The translations under genes were made by a program, and so were the position numbers. A stretch of 64,000 nucleotides of DNA from Cohnella abietis (lineage in GTDB: Bacteria > Bacillota > Bacilli > Paenibacillales > Paenibacillaceae). The first letter of the stretch is position 1, and each line of letters starts with the position of its first letter. This document shows, in pieces, positions 27,399-35,297 of this stretch. The stretch covers positions 3,756,001 to 3,820,000 of the forward strand of contig NZ_AP019400.1 in NCBI RefSeq assembly GCF_004295585.1, written 5' to 3'. The notes beneath the pieces were generated by a model. That model was not told the DNA's origin. It worked only from the letters and a program-made list of their open reading frames with translations, and made no database searches.

Positions 27399-27766
27399 TA
27401 CCATCCTTTATAGATATTTAATGTCTCTAATTAGAGCGCAAGAAGCATATCACATCTTGTATACCTCATGTTTGCAACGCTTGAAAGCTTCATTCATTAC
27501 CATTGGATAAAGTGTTCCCGTAAGTGTTGGTGCATATGCTGCTACGATCCGTCCATCAACTTTTCAACCGTGTAAAGCGTAATCTGTATTTTTGGAGAAC
27601 TGCATGGTTCCCTCCTTCCTCCCTAATATCACATCTATTAAAGACCTTCAATGTCTATAATAAATGAATTAACTTCAATTTGCAATGCCTTTTTAGTGTG
27701 TCATCGGCTGGGCATTGCTCTTTATTTTCGTGATATTTTGCCCATTGAATATTTATCCTTATAACA
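27399..27766. other. Intergenic region before the reductase operon
   Basis: About 370 bp that should hold the promoter of the reductase operon. I see AT-rich direct motifs (TTTAATGTCT near 27420 and TTCAATGTCT near 27645) but no gene and no clear operator. Confidence 0.35.
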
Positions 27767-27769
27767 GAA

Positions 27770-27792
27770 AAGCCCGCGATTTAAGCGGACTT
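27770..27792 (-). terminator. Terminator of the TetR gene
   Basis: On the minus strand AAGTCCGC-N7-GCGGGCTT is followed by TTCTG. Very similar hairpins occur at 31848 and 47844. Confidence 0.65.
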
Positions 27793-27808
27793 CATTAGGA
27801 AAATGTTT

Positions 27809-28378
27809 TTAAGTTAAAGCGGATACTAATCCTTCGGCAATCATGTCAAACCTACTTATATCCCGAAAAGTTCTTGCAAGTAATTGTGCACCTTGAAGCG
27901 AAGCAAGGAATTGAAGGGCTTGCACAACCGCGGAACCTTCAAAGTTTAGATGCCCTTCACTCCGCCCCTGATCCAAAACGCGTTCTAGCCATTCCAAATT
28001 AGTGGTGAAAAGCTGAGCTAGCCCTTCACGTGTCATACCAGATAATGTAGCCAAGTCAGTAGAAAACATGACGCCCAGACAAGTACAATAATCTTGAACA
28101 GGGCCACCGTAAAGTAAAGTGAATTTTCGTAGCTTTTCCAAATTATTGTGTGTCTCGGTATCGATTTGAGCAATGGCAGAAATAAAATGTCTATAATACC
28201 GTGAAATTAGTGCTTCTCCTAAATCCTCCTTGTTTGGGAAATGGTAATGGATACTGGCAGTGCGTATCCCTACTTTTTCTGCAATATGTGCATAGCTAAA
28301 TCCGTTAAACCCTACATCCTGGACAATCGACTGAGCAGTATCCAAAATAGCCTCTGCTGTATTTTTAGTTTTATTCAT
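27809..28378 (-). CDS. TetR/AcrR-family regulator
   Basis: 189 residues. The N-terminal helix-turn-helix is NGFSYAHIAEKVGIRTASIHYHFPNKEDLGEALI. The C-terminal half is the ligand domain of the type found in YxaF/LmrA-like regulators. An inverted repeat at 28388-28405 lies right at its start, and a perfect version lies in front of the SDR operon at 31695-31712. It therefore probably represses itself and that operon. The divergent LysR gene begins 170 bp away. Confidence 0.88.
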   Translation of the reverse strand: MNKTKNTAEAILDTAQSIVQDVGFNGFSYAHIAEKVGIRTASIHYHFPNKEDLGEALISRYYRHFISAIAQIDTETHNNLEKLRKFTLLYGGPVQDYCTCLGVMFSTDLATLSGMTREGLAQLFTTNLEWLERVLDQGRSEGHLNFEGSAVVQALQFLASLQGAQLLARTFRDISRFDMIAEGLVSALT

Positions 28379-28387
28379 GTAATTACC

Positions 28388-28405
28388 CTACCTTTTAGTA
28401 GATAG
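28388..28405. promoter_or_regulatory. TetR operator, copy 1
   Basis: CTACCT-N6-AGATAG, one mismatch from the perfect repeat CTACCT-N6-AGGTAG at 31695. It lies 10 bp upstream of the TetR start. Confidence 0.55.
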
Positions 28406-28460
28406 CATGTCAACGAAGGATGTTCAGATTTCTTCGCCGAAAAAGCAAACCATACCTGTT

Positions 28461-28518
28461 ATCATGTATAATGCAGAATAGTTATATCAATTATCTTAAA
28501 TTCAGATATCTAAACCTA
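28461..28518 (+). promoter_or_regulatory. Bipartite LysR-type control element, copy 1
   Basis: Two blocks, ATCATGTATAATGCAGAAT (28461-28479) and AGATATCTAAACCTA (28504-28518), are separated by 24 bp. The same two blocks with the same 24-bp gap occur at 31773-31830. The lengths fit the recognition and activation sites of a LysR-type regulator. This copy lies 28 bp before the lysR-type start. Confidence 0.5.
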
Positions 28519-28545
28519 AATATACAGGTACTCAGGAGGTCTATT

Positions 28546-29415
28546 ATGGATATTCAATTGCTCAAAGTGTTTTTTACTACGGCGCAAGAAGGTAGCATTT
28601 CTAAAGCGGCAAATAAATTAAACTTTGCTCAATCCAACGTCACCCATAAGATTCAACAGCTGGAGACCGATTTGCAGACCCAGCTTTTTTACCGCCACAA
28701 TCGGGGCATTACTCTCACCCCTTCTGGTCAAATCCTAATTTCCTATGCGGAAAAAATATTGCATGTCATTCAGGAAGCCAGACTGGCCGTCGGAGACTCC
28801 TCTGTTCCCGCAGGACCGCTTCATATCGGCTCTCTGGAAACAACCGCCGCCGTTCGGCTGCCTGCATTGCTTACCAAATATCATACTGAATATCCCGCGG
28901 TCGACTTTTCTTTAACTACCGGTCCTACCGAGAAGCATATTCATGCCGTTCTTCATTATGAGCAAAACGGAGCATTCGTGTCTGGTCCAGTGGAGCATCC
29001 CGATTTGGTTCAGGAAAACGTGATTGATGAGGAGCTGGTACTTGTCACCTCGGTCTCCCACCCGCCCGTTAATTCCATCCATGATGTGCAGATGTCTACG
29101 CTTCTCGTATTCCACAATGGTTGTTCCTACCGGGCAAAGTTAAATCAGCTGCTCCATGAAGAAGGCATATTACCCGTAAAGCTAATGGAATTTGGATCGA
29201 TTGAAACGATTATAGGCTGTGTAGGTGCTGGACTCGGTATTTCTCTATTGCCGCGTTCCATTATAACCGAGCCGGAAAAGCAAGGCCGAATCAGCTGCCA
29301 TACGATCCCCAACAACCATGCCAAAGTCACAACCGTGTTCATCAGGCGCAAAGACACTTTAATTACGCCCGCATTGTCAGCATTTTTATCGGAGATGCGA
29401 GCCCATTTTGCCTAA
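28546..29415 (+). CDS. LysR-family transcriptional regulator
   Basis: 289 residues from the ATG at 28546 (CAGGAGGTCTATT upstream). The N-terminal helix-turn-helix reads GSISKAANKLNFAQSNVTHKIQQLETDLQTQLFYRHNRGITLT. The remainder is a periplasmic-binding-like effector domain of the CysL/YtlI type. It converges on the NMO gene and shares a bipartite upstream element with the SDR operon, so it is probably an activator of that operon and of itself. Confidence 0.9.
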   Translation: MDIQLLKVFFTTAQEGSISKAANKLNFAQSNVTHKIQQLETDLQTQLFYRHNRGITLTPSGQILISYAEKILHVIQEARLAVGDSSVPAGPLHIGSLETTAAVRLPALLTKYHTEYPAVDFSLTTGPTEKHIHAVLHYEQNGAFVSGPVEHPDLVQENVIDEELVLVTSVSHPPVNSIHDVQMSTLLVFHNGCSYRAKLNQLLHEEGILPVKLMEFGSIETIIGCVGAGLGISLLPRSIITEPEKQGRISCHTIPNNHAKVTTVFIRRKDTLITPALSAFLSEMRAHFA

Positions 29416-29443
29416 AGTATAGATTGGCACGTCACATTCTTTT

Positions 29444-30523
29444 TTATTTGAAGAGAATACTTTGCGCCTGATTAATAGTTTCCTGCACGATACTTTCTGC
29501 ACTTTGGCCAGAAGTTAGCATCCGCAAGCCTTGTCCTGCCCACAAAGACATGTAATCGGGATTATTTTGCTTGGCTGCAGCATTTCTTATATCCCTCGTC
29601 GCGGAATTCTGAGTAGGGAACGGAAGCGGTTCTATCCCGCTTTTATCCCAAGCTTCGATAAACTCATTAGCAACCCCTCTGGCCGGGCGACCCGAAAACA
29701 CTTTCGTGATCACCGTACTTTCCTCGGTGCTGGCAAGCAGTTTTTGCTGATAGGAGATATGGGCTCCCGATTCTTTCGAAGTCAGGAAGCGGGTCCCCAT
29801 CTGCACCCCCTGTGCCCCAAGTGCGAGTGCGGCGACAAGCCCACGGCCATCCATAATGCCTCCTGCCGCAATGACCGGAACATTTACGCGGTCAACAATC
29901 TGCGGAACTAAGGCCATTGTACCGATATTAGCACCCATGGGTCGATTGGAGATGTCAAATGTCCCACGGTGTCCCCCAGCCTCGCTGCCCTGAGCCACAA
30001 TTGCGTCACATCCCGCTTGTTCAGCAAGGAGTGCTTCATTGACCGTCGTCACCATTGTGACAATTCGAATGCCGACTGCTTTAGCTTGCTTAATCATATG
30101 TGCAGGAAGAACGCCGAAAGCAGTGCTAATAACAGGAACTTTTTCCTCCAGGATAATAGCAAATTGTTGTTCAAAATGATTTGGCGTCCGTATGGCTTCT
30201 CCCGACATCTCAGCTAGCCCGAGTTTTTTTCGCATATTATTTAGTTCTCGTTGAACTTCGCCAGTTCTCGTATTATCGTCGGTAGCTTGAATAGAAAATA
30301 AATTCACTGCAAAGGAATTATTCGTTTGCTTATAAATGTCACGAATCGCACTGCGGAGTACTTCAGGTTCCATATAGGCGGCTCCTAGCGTGCCAAGCCC
30401 GCCCGCATTGGATACAGCTGTAGCTAAGCTAACCGTTCCAGGTCCACCTGCCATGCCTGCCAAGAAGATGGGGTATCGAATATTAAATATGCGACAAAGT
30501 TCTGTATCAAGTCTAATGTTCAT
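29444..30523 (-). CDS. Nitronate monooxygenase family enzyme (NMO/FabK-like)
   Basis: 359 residues, an FMN-binding TIM barrel. YPIFLAGMAGGPGTVSLATAVSNAGGLGTLGAAYM, CDAIVAQGSEAGGHRGTF and GAQGVQMGTRFLTSKES are family blocks; the His in the last-but-one block is the catalytic base in nitronate monooxygenases. It would oxidise alkyl nitronates such as propionate-3-nitronate. It is the last gene in an operon with the NIPSNAP-like gene (30-bp gap) and the SDR gene. Confidence 0.87.
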   Translation of the reverse strand: MNIRLDTELCRIFNIRYPIFLAGMAGGPGTVSLATAVSNAGGLGTLGAAYMEPEVLRSAIRDIYKQTNNSFAVNLFSIQATDDNTRTGEVQRELNNMRKKLGLAEMSGEAIRTPNHFEQQFAIILEEKVPVISTAFGVLPAHMIKQAKAVGIRIVTMVTTVNEALLAEQAGCDAIVAQGSEAGGHRGTFDISNRPMGANIGTMALVPQIVDRVNVPVIAAGGIMDGRGLVAALALGAQGVQMGTRFLTSKESGAHISYQQKLLASTEESTVITKVFSGRPARGVANEFIEAWDKSGIEPLPFPTQNSATRDIRNAAAKQNNPDYMSLWAGQGLRMLTSGQSAESIVQETINQAQSILFK

Positions 30524-30553
30524 CTTCCTCTCCTACACATTAAACGTGTTATT

Positions 30554-30871
30554 TCACTCGAAAAAAGACGCTTTTTTCATGTACACAACTTCGACCTTCT
30601 CATATAAGAGTCCGTTTTGTTCCGTTCTATCCTTAAGCTCAAGCCATTCTGGATCCTCCAGAAAAGCTTGAAAGTTTCGTTCACGGGATGCCGCGTCAAG
30701 ATGCTCAAGCACGTAATACAAACGATTCTTTGATTCGTCCGCGTCTACCCAAAAATTCGTTACCTTCATATCATGTTTAGCAAAAATACTTATCGTACCA
30801 TCCCGAAACCTATTCAGTATCGTTTGCATGCGACCCGGTTTCACATCGTAAATCCGCAATTCGTACAGCAT
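30554..30871 (-). CDS. NIPSNAP-family protein
   Basis: 105 residues from the ATG at 30871, with AAAGGAGG nine bases upstream. The motif LYELRIYDVKPGRMQTILNRF at the start and KVTNFWVDADESKNRLYYVLEHLD are typical of the NIPSNAP dimeric alpha+beta barrel. These proteins are found in operons of aromatic or oxidative metabolism and may be small oxygenases or binding proteins. It lies between the SDR and NMO genes. Confidence 0.82.
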   Translation of the reverse strand: MLYELRIYDVKPGRMQTILNRFRDGTISIFAKHDMKVTNFWVDADESKNRLYYVLEHLDAASRERNFQAFLEDPEWLELKDRTEQNGLLYEKVEVVYMKKASFFE

Positions 30872-30932
30872 GAACGCCATCCTCCTTTATATTAATTCAG
30901 TATTTGTCCATATTCAAAAGATTATTTGCAGC

Positions 30933-31676
30933 TTACCACTTTCCTGCATTTTGACCGCCATCGACATGAAGAATCTCTCCAGTCACGAATTGTGCGGATT
31001 CCAAATACACAATGGCGTCAACAATATCCCGAACCTCGCCCATTCGACCCACTGGGTGCAGCTGAGCCAAATAATCATGTGTTTCAACTGAATGCATCGG
31101 CGTCTTAGTGATTCCTGGCGCGACTGCGTTCACGCGAAGTCCCTTGTCCGCATACTCAATCGCCAGCGATTTCGTTGCTGCGTTCAAGCCTCCTTTGGTC
31201 AGTGCTGCAAGTACAGATGGCACGGCTTTAAGGGGCTGCTCTGCGGCTCCACTTGCCGTGATGTTGACAATATGACCGGAACCCACCTTCAGCATCTCGG
31301 TCACCGCACGTTGAGTAACTCGGAAAAATCCTGCCACATTGATGGACAGTACCGATTCAAATTCTGCTTCAGTAATGTCCGTGAATGGTTTTGCTATAAA
31401 AATGCCGGCATTATTCACCAGTGTGTCGATACGTCCAAAGCGAGAAAGTGCTTCGCCGATTAAGCGTTCAGCTACTTGAGCATCTGAAATGTCGCCCGCA
31501 ACATATGCGACATGCTCTCCTGTCGGATCGATTTCATTTGCAGCCTCAATTAACGCTTGTTCACGGCGACCATTGATGACTACATTGGCTCCACGTTTCA
31601 CCAGTTCAATTGCCGCTGCTTTTCCAATTCCACTGCTTCCACCTGTAATCACTACTACTTTATTTTGAATATTCAT
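30933..31676 (-). CDS. Short-chain dehydrogenase/reductase
   Basis: 247 residues from the ATG at 31676 (AAGGAGATTGGTAAA upstream). Cofactor motif TGGSSGIGKAAA, NNAGIF, a serine in HIVNITASGA and a proline-containing end IVYLESAQFVTGEILHVDGGQ. The usual catalytic YxxxK is absent: the aligned position reads LAALTKGG, with Leu/Ala in place of Tyr, so activity may be altered. It starts the operon SDR-NIPSNAP-NMO. NADP(H) is likely from the Arg after the glycine motif (NGRREQA). Confidence 0.85.
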   Translation of the reverse strand: MNIQNKVVVITGGSSGIGKAAAIELVKRGANVVINGRREQALIEAANEIDPTGEHVAYVAGDISDAQVAERLIGEALSRFGRIDTLVNNAGIFIAKPFTDITEAEFESVLSINVAGFFRVTQRAVTEMLKVGSGHIVNITASGAAEQPLKAVPSVLAALTKGGLNAATKSLAIEYADKGLRVNAVAPGITKTPMHSVETHDYLAQLHPVGRMGEVRDIVDAIVYLESAQFVTGEILHVDGGQNAGKW

Positions 31677-31694
31677 TTTACCAATCTCCTTCAT

Positions 31695-31712
31695 CTACCT
31701 ATTAAAAGGTAG
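31695..31712. promoter_or_regulatory. TetR operator, copy 2
   Basis: CTACCT-ATTAAA-AGGTAG, a perfect repeat, 18 bp upstream of the SDR start, so it would block the operon. It matches the repeat at the TetR gene. Confidence 0.6.
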
Positions 31713-31772
31713 TTATATTTGAAAACATTTCAGACCGTCTGATCTGCTCATTCATCATACGACGATTCTGTT

Positions 31773-31830
31773 ATTCTGCATAATACAGAATCACGATGTC
31801 TGGCATCTCTATTTTAGATACCTAAACCTA
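31773..31830 (+). promoter_or_regulatory. Bipartite LysR-type control element, copy 2
   Basis: ATTCTGCATAATACAGAAT (31773-31791, an inverted repeat, with an outer GATTCTGT/ACAGAATC pair) then 24 bp and AGATACCTAAACCTA (31816-31830). It is placed about 100-155 bp upstream of the SDR operon start, the normal location for LysR binding. Confidence 0.5.
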
Positions 31831-31847
31831 TTCCCAAAAATAGAAAA

Positions 31848-31868
31848 AGCCACGATTTCCGCGACTTG
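31848..31868 (-). terminator. Terminator-like hairpin
   Basis: On the minus strand AAGTCGCG-N5-CGTGGCTT is followed by T4. It is close in sequence to the hairpins at 27770 and 47844 and would end the gene at 31967. Confidence 0.45.
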
Positions 31869-31966
31869 TTAATTAGAAAACGTTTTCCTCTTTGAAAAGC
31901 TCAGGTACCAATGCTTCGCTAAGATTGATTACCCTTCCAATTGTTCGCGAAAGCGTGGCTATAGAT

Positions 31967-32281
31967 TCAGTGTCCGTAACCATTGGGATGGTTAATGTTA
32001 TTAAGTAATAAGCTTTCCGGCGTCTTTCCGGCGTTAAGCTCTTGCTGCCAAAGGATATGCGCAACAGTGACTCCAATCCCGTACTCATCACCTAACCGCC
32101 GTATCATTTCTGCGTAGTGATGGATATCTCCACTTTTATAGAGTCCAATTGAAAGATGAGTTCCCACTGCTTTATCCAGCATTTCAAGCATTCTTTGGGT
32201 CACAGGATGAGTAATTTCGAACGGCCAATAACTTTGCTGCATGTAATTCTCAAACAATTCTAAATAAGTATTCTTAAACAT
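31967..32281 (-). CDS. Hypothetical protein, possibly truncated
   Basis: 104 residues from the only ATG (32281), helical, with no family that I recognise (MFKNTYLELFENYMQQSYW at the start). The frame ends about 100 bp before the terminator-like hairpin, while another frame (31873-32091) stays open to exactly that point. The natural gene may therefore have been longer, with a frameshift near 31970-32090. Confidence 0.4.
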   Translation of the reverse strand: MFKNTYLELFENYMQQSYWPFEITHPVTQRMLEMLDKAVGTHLSIGLYKSGDIHHYAEMIRRLGDEYGIGVTVAHILWQQELNAGKTPESLLLNNINHPNGYGH

Positions 32282-32328
32282 TTCAATATAACTATCCCCA
32301 CCTTTAAAATACTTCAAACTTATTTCAA

Positions 32329-32583
32329 CTATTCATCAGTCTGCTCAATTATATTAAATGCGTGCTTTAAGCAAGTTAACTGATTTAATTTTATTCCCAT
32401 TTTCTCGTAAAACACTTTATAGATTTGCCTTGCCAAATCCGTTTCGTTTTCGCACATTATGCATTTCTCTACAATTTCATTGATCTCAATATCATATTCG
32501 TTCTCTGGGGCACCTCCTGCTAAAAGACCAATTGGATCCCAGTCATTAATAACCCGAGTTACAATCTGGTTTGTAGTGTTCAC
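32329..32583 (-). CDS. DUF1871-like small protein
   Basis: 84 residues, acidic, all helical by appearance. The motif RVINDWDPIGLLAGGAPENEYD resembles the start of DUF1871-type proteins, where a Trp-Asp-Pro pair is conserved. Such proteins are scattered near toxin/immunity loci in Bacillales, but nothing here proves this. The gene is 47 bp upstream of the gene at 31967. Confidence 0.5.
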   Translation of the reverse strand: MNTTNQIVTRVINDWDPIGLLAGGAPENEYDIEINEIVEKCIMCENETDLARQIYKVFYEKMGIKLNQLTCLKHAFNIIEQTDE

Positions 32584-32616
32584 TACTCATCACCTTACAT
32601 TTCTCTTAATTTACTA

Positions 32617-32885
32617 ATGTACCGGCGCACTCCTTCTGCCGCGATAAGGTACCGGGGGGCCACTAACGTCCGCGAATCCACACTTTCTGCCGCAATAGCG
32701 CACCGCGCGTTCACTATCGGGCGCAAATTCACTCCTTCTGCCGCAATAACGCACCTAGCGTTCACTATCGGACACATATCCACACTTTCTGTCGCAATAA
32801 CGTACCGGGCGTTCACTATCAGACACAAATTCGCACTTTCAGACCCAATAAGGTACCGAGCGTTCACTATCGGGCGCGAACACAC
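32617..32885. repeat. 51-bp tandem repeat, about five copies
   Basis: The core GCGTTCACTATC(G/A)G recurs at 32707, 32758, 32809 and 32860, exactly 51 bp apart, with a diverged copy at 32656. A second conserved block (CTTTCTGCCGCAATA) sits between the cores. The copies differ by about 20 percent. Both strands stay open in one frame because 51 is a multiple of three, but no ribosome site or family supports a gene. Confidence 0.8.
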
Positions 32886-33074
32886 ACTTGCAGTATGGTC
32901 GTGAAACTCAACGGTTTAGCTGATAACTTAGAATAAATAACCACAATTAGTTTATCATATCTTTGTGAATCGAATGAATGATCTTCCACCACTCTCTTGA
33001 AACTTCACATCTACCCGTATATAAACTTTACGCTACTAATACAATGCAAATCTGCTGTTGTTGTGCTACTGATT

Positions 33075-33155
33075 AAATCGGGTGAGGCTACCCATTAGTT
33101 GAGTAGCCGACCTCCCTACCACCGTACATACCGTACGGTATCCGGAGGTTCCCTA
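33075..33155 (-). mobile_element. Possible group II intron 3' end remnant (domains V-VI)
   Basis: On the minus strand a short run contains GGATACCGTACGGTATGTAC, then GGTGGTAGGGAGGTCGGC and a hairpin GGCTAC-N11-GTAGCC (33086-33108) ending in ACCCGAT. This resembles domain V, its linker and domain VI of bacterial group II introns. No reverse transcriptase gene or upstream intron domains are present. The remaining part of the 32886-33250 gap holds nothing that I can name. Confidence 0.35.
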
Positions 33156-33250
33156 GTCAACATAGTAGCAAATCAAGAGAAAAGCTGCTCGCAAACTAGA
33201 AAACATAAAAAAGGAATGCCGATATTACGGGCATCCCTTCTCTACATCTC

Positions 33251-34126
33251 CTATGCCCTGCGAGTCGGCGGAATGCTTTGAGGATTATTAAATACGTTTT
33301 CGGGATCGTATTTCGCTTTGACTCTCCGCAATCTAGGAAAGTTCGCTCCATAGTATACCGGCCCGGAATTTTTAATCCCTTGGTCTGGAACGTTGATATA
33401 GGATCCAACGATATAAGGCTGTAGCTTACGATCCCAAGGCCAAGTGATGCGGTACACGGTCGCGTGCGTCGGAGCACGAATTGTTTTAAATTTGTACTGG
33501 GTATACACGCCAAAGTTGCCTCCGCCACCCCCGCGGGAAGCCCAATACAGATCGGAGTTACATTTCTTATTAGCTCGAATCACTCTTCCCTTCGCGTCAA
33601 CCATCTTGAGTTCAAGAAGATTATCGCTGATGAGACCGATCGTCCGTTGCAGTGGTCCGATTCCCCCGCCGAGCGTAATTCCGCCGATTCCAACGGAAGG
33701 GCTGTCGCCGAAGCCTCCAATGAATCCTTGCCGAGCTAGCGTTTTTGCGATTCTTCCCACTCGATTGCCCGTTCCCACGATAACCGTCTTGTTTTTCTTA
33801 TCCAACTTCAGGGTCTTCAAGTCACTTACATCAATAACAATGCCACCGTTGACTTGAGACAGGTTGACTTCCAAGGAATGCCTTCCGCTTCTCGGGCGAA
33901 TGGGGACATTGTTCTCGCGGGCCCATTTGATGGCGTTTGCGACGTCATGTGTTTTCTGTGCAAAGACAAACACTTTGGGGAATTTGTTGGTATGGGGATC
34001 CCAGTTCTTACGTGCCGTGTCATACCCCGGGTCACCTTTGAAGATAACTCGACCGGTAAGCTCCGTCTTTGATTTCACTAAAGTCCCAACTCCCTTTGGG
34101 CTGATGATTACGCTGTAATTCAACAT
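33251..34126 (-). CDS. FAD-linked oxidase (berberine bridge type) with an internal deletion
   Basis: 291 residues against 440-460 in the family. The FAD_binding_4 domain is complete: RPRSGRHSLE with His 83 as probable covalent FAD ligand, GDSPSVGIGGITLGGGIG, and WASRGGGGGNFGV. The C-terminal BBE segment (SYINVPDQ, YYGANFPRLRRVKAKYDPENVF) is also there. The substrate domain between them, about 150 residues, is missing in frame at residues 232/233 (near 33430). The Cys that forms the second flavin bond in many relatives is Ser here. The product may fold poorly or be inactive. Confidence 0.75.
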   Translation of the reverse strand: MLNYSVIISPKGVGTLVKSKTELTGRVIFKGDPGYDTARKNWDPHTNKFPKVFVFAQKTHDVANAIKWARENNVPIRPRSGRHSLEVNLSQVNGGIVIDVSDLKTLKLDKKNKTVIVGTGNRVGRIAKTLARQGFIGGFGDSPSVGIGGITLGGGIGPLQRTIGLISDNLLELKMVDAKGRVIRANKKCNSDLYWASRGGGGGNFGVYTQYKFKTIRAPTHATVYRITWPWDRKLQPYIVGSYINVPDQGIKNSGPVYYGANFPRLRRVKAKYDPENVFNNPQSIPPTRRA

Positions 34127-34228
34127 AAGGAACCCTATATCGTATGGTGGACATCCGTCTAGGGAGTGGGCAAAATTAAAAATAGATAAGAATATAAGCT
34201 AACGGCAAATTGGCTCAATAATACACCC

Positions 34229-34257
34229 TTGAAACCAACACGGTAATTGTTTATACT
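34229..34257 (+). promoter_or_regulatory. SigA-type promoter of the methyltransferase leader
   Basis: TTGAAA and TATACT are separated by exactly 17 bp. Transcription would start near 34264 and run about 105 nt to the ATG at 34371, through the terminator at 34306. Confidence 0.6.
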
Positions 34258-34305
34258 TTCCAAAACAACTCCATAAATTTCGATGACGAAGAAAGTAATT
34301 ATCTC

Positions 34306-34337
34306 AATCTCGTCTCTTTTAGAGGCGGGATTTTTTT
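34306..34337 (+). terminator. Leader terminator (attenuator candidate)
   Basis: AATCTCGTCTC pairs with GAGGCGGGATT (11 bp with two G-U pairs, 5-nt loop) and is followed by seven T. It lies between the promoter and the methyltransferase start. A 33-codon frame from 34283 overlaps it but has no ribosome site. Confidence 0.6.
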
Positions 34338-34370
34338 GTTTTTACATCCTAAAGGAGGTTATCGGAAATC

Positions 34371-35159
34371 ATGAATGTGTCTAATTATTACGAGTCAATT
34401 GATGAAGATTCAAGGTTTTCAAGTAATTCAAGAAAGATCGAATTTATGACTACAAATCATGTGCTTAAAAGCATTATGCCTGAAAATGCCTACATCCTTG
34501 ATGTTGGTGCAGGTGCTGGAGCTTATTCTTTCTATTATGCTGAACGGAATCATAAGGTTGTCGCAATTGATTTAACACCGAAACATATCGAGATAATAAT
34601 AGAAAAATCTAAAAAAACAGGATTGAGCATTGATGCGCATGTTGATAACGCCATTGATTTAAGTCGGTTTGATTCTGAAACATTCGATTTTGTATTGTGT
34701 TTCGGCCCAATGTACCACATTACGGGTGTTGATGACCGAAGCGCTTGTATTAAGGAATGTTTAAGGGTATTAAAGAAAGGCGGACATCTGGCTATTGCCT
34801 ATATCAATAAATACTCCGTAATACCGATGCTTGTTACAAGGGATCAAAAATTTATTCGCAATAGTGTGATTGAAAAGGTAATTAATGAAGGTGTAATTAT
34901 TGAGGGGGATGACGATTGCTTTTGGACGGATGCTTATTTTACAAGTCCAGATGAAATCGAAGCTTTATTGCACAAATTTGATGTCATTCCTGTCGATCAT
35001 GTAGGAACAGATGGGATTAGTCATACCATACAGGATTACGTAGACAGACTCGGAGATGATGAGTTCAACTCGTGGCTCAGCTACCACTTTCAAACATGTA
35101 GGGAACGAAGCATATTAGGAATAAGCACTCATGGATTATACATCTGTCAAAAAGGCTAA
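34371..35159 (+). CDS. Class I SAM-dependent methyltransferase
   Basis: 262 residues. SAM site YILDVGAGAGAYSFYYAERNHKVVAID, motif IV FDFVLCFGPMYHI, and the later VLKKGGHLAIAYINK are those of Methyltransf_11/25 enzymes that act on small molecules. The ATG follows AAAGGAGG and a leader terminator, a layout used by inducible antibiotic resistance genes. The actual substrate is unknown. The gene stands alone with its own terminator. Confidence 0.83.
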   Translation: MNVSNYYESIDEDSRFSSNSRKIEFMTTNHVLKSIMPENAYILDVGAGAGAYSFYYAERNHKVVAIDLTPKHIEIIIEKSKKTGLSIDAHVDNAIDLSRFDSETFDFVLCFGPMYHITGVDDRSACIKECLRVLKKGGHLAIAYINKYSVIPMLVTRDQKFIRNSVIEKVINEGVIIEGDDDCFWTDAYFTSPDEIEALLHKFDVIPVDHVGTDGISHTIQDYVDRLGDDEFNSWLSYHFQTCRERSILGISTHGLYICQKG

Positions 35160-35188
35160 CTGGCTTACGGAGAACGATTGTTAAACAT

Positions 35189-35230
35189 AAGGGATCTACA
35201 TATTAGTCATGTACAATATGTAGATCCCTT
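35189..35230. terminator. Convergent bidirectional terminator
   Basis: A 16-bp perfect stem (AAGGGATCTACATATT with its complement, 10-nt loop) between the convergent methyltransferase and glycosidase genes. Confidence 0.75.
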
Positions 35231-35297
35231 TATGTTACCTGGCTTATTTAAAAGGTCTTAATAAACTGAGAAAATAAAGTTTTATAGCAATCGCTCT

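Noticed and set aside
32617..32885. CRISPR array
   Set aside because: The 51-bp units are contiguous and similar along their full length; there are no unique spacers and no cas genes.
32595..32904. Protein-coding gene over the 51-bp repeats (either strand)
   Set aside because: The open frames follow from the unit length being a multiple of three. No ribosome site is seen and the two strands are equally open.
33099..33281. Small plus-strand gene next to the FAD oxidase
   Set aside because: It overlaps the intron-like hairpins and lacks a ribosome site and any family pattern.
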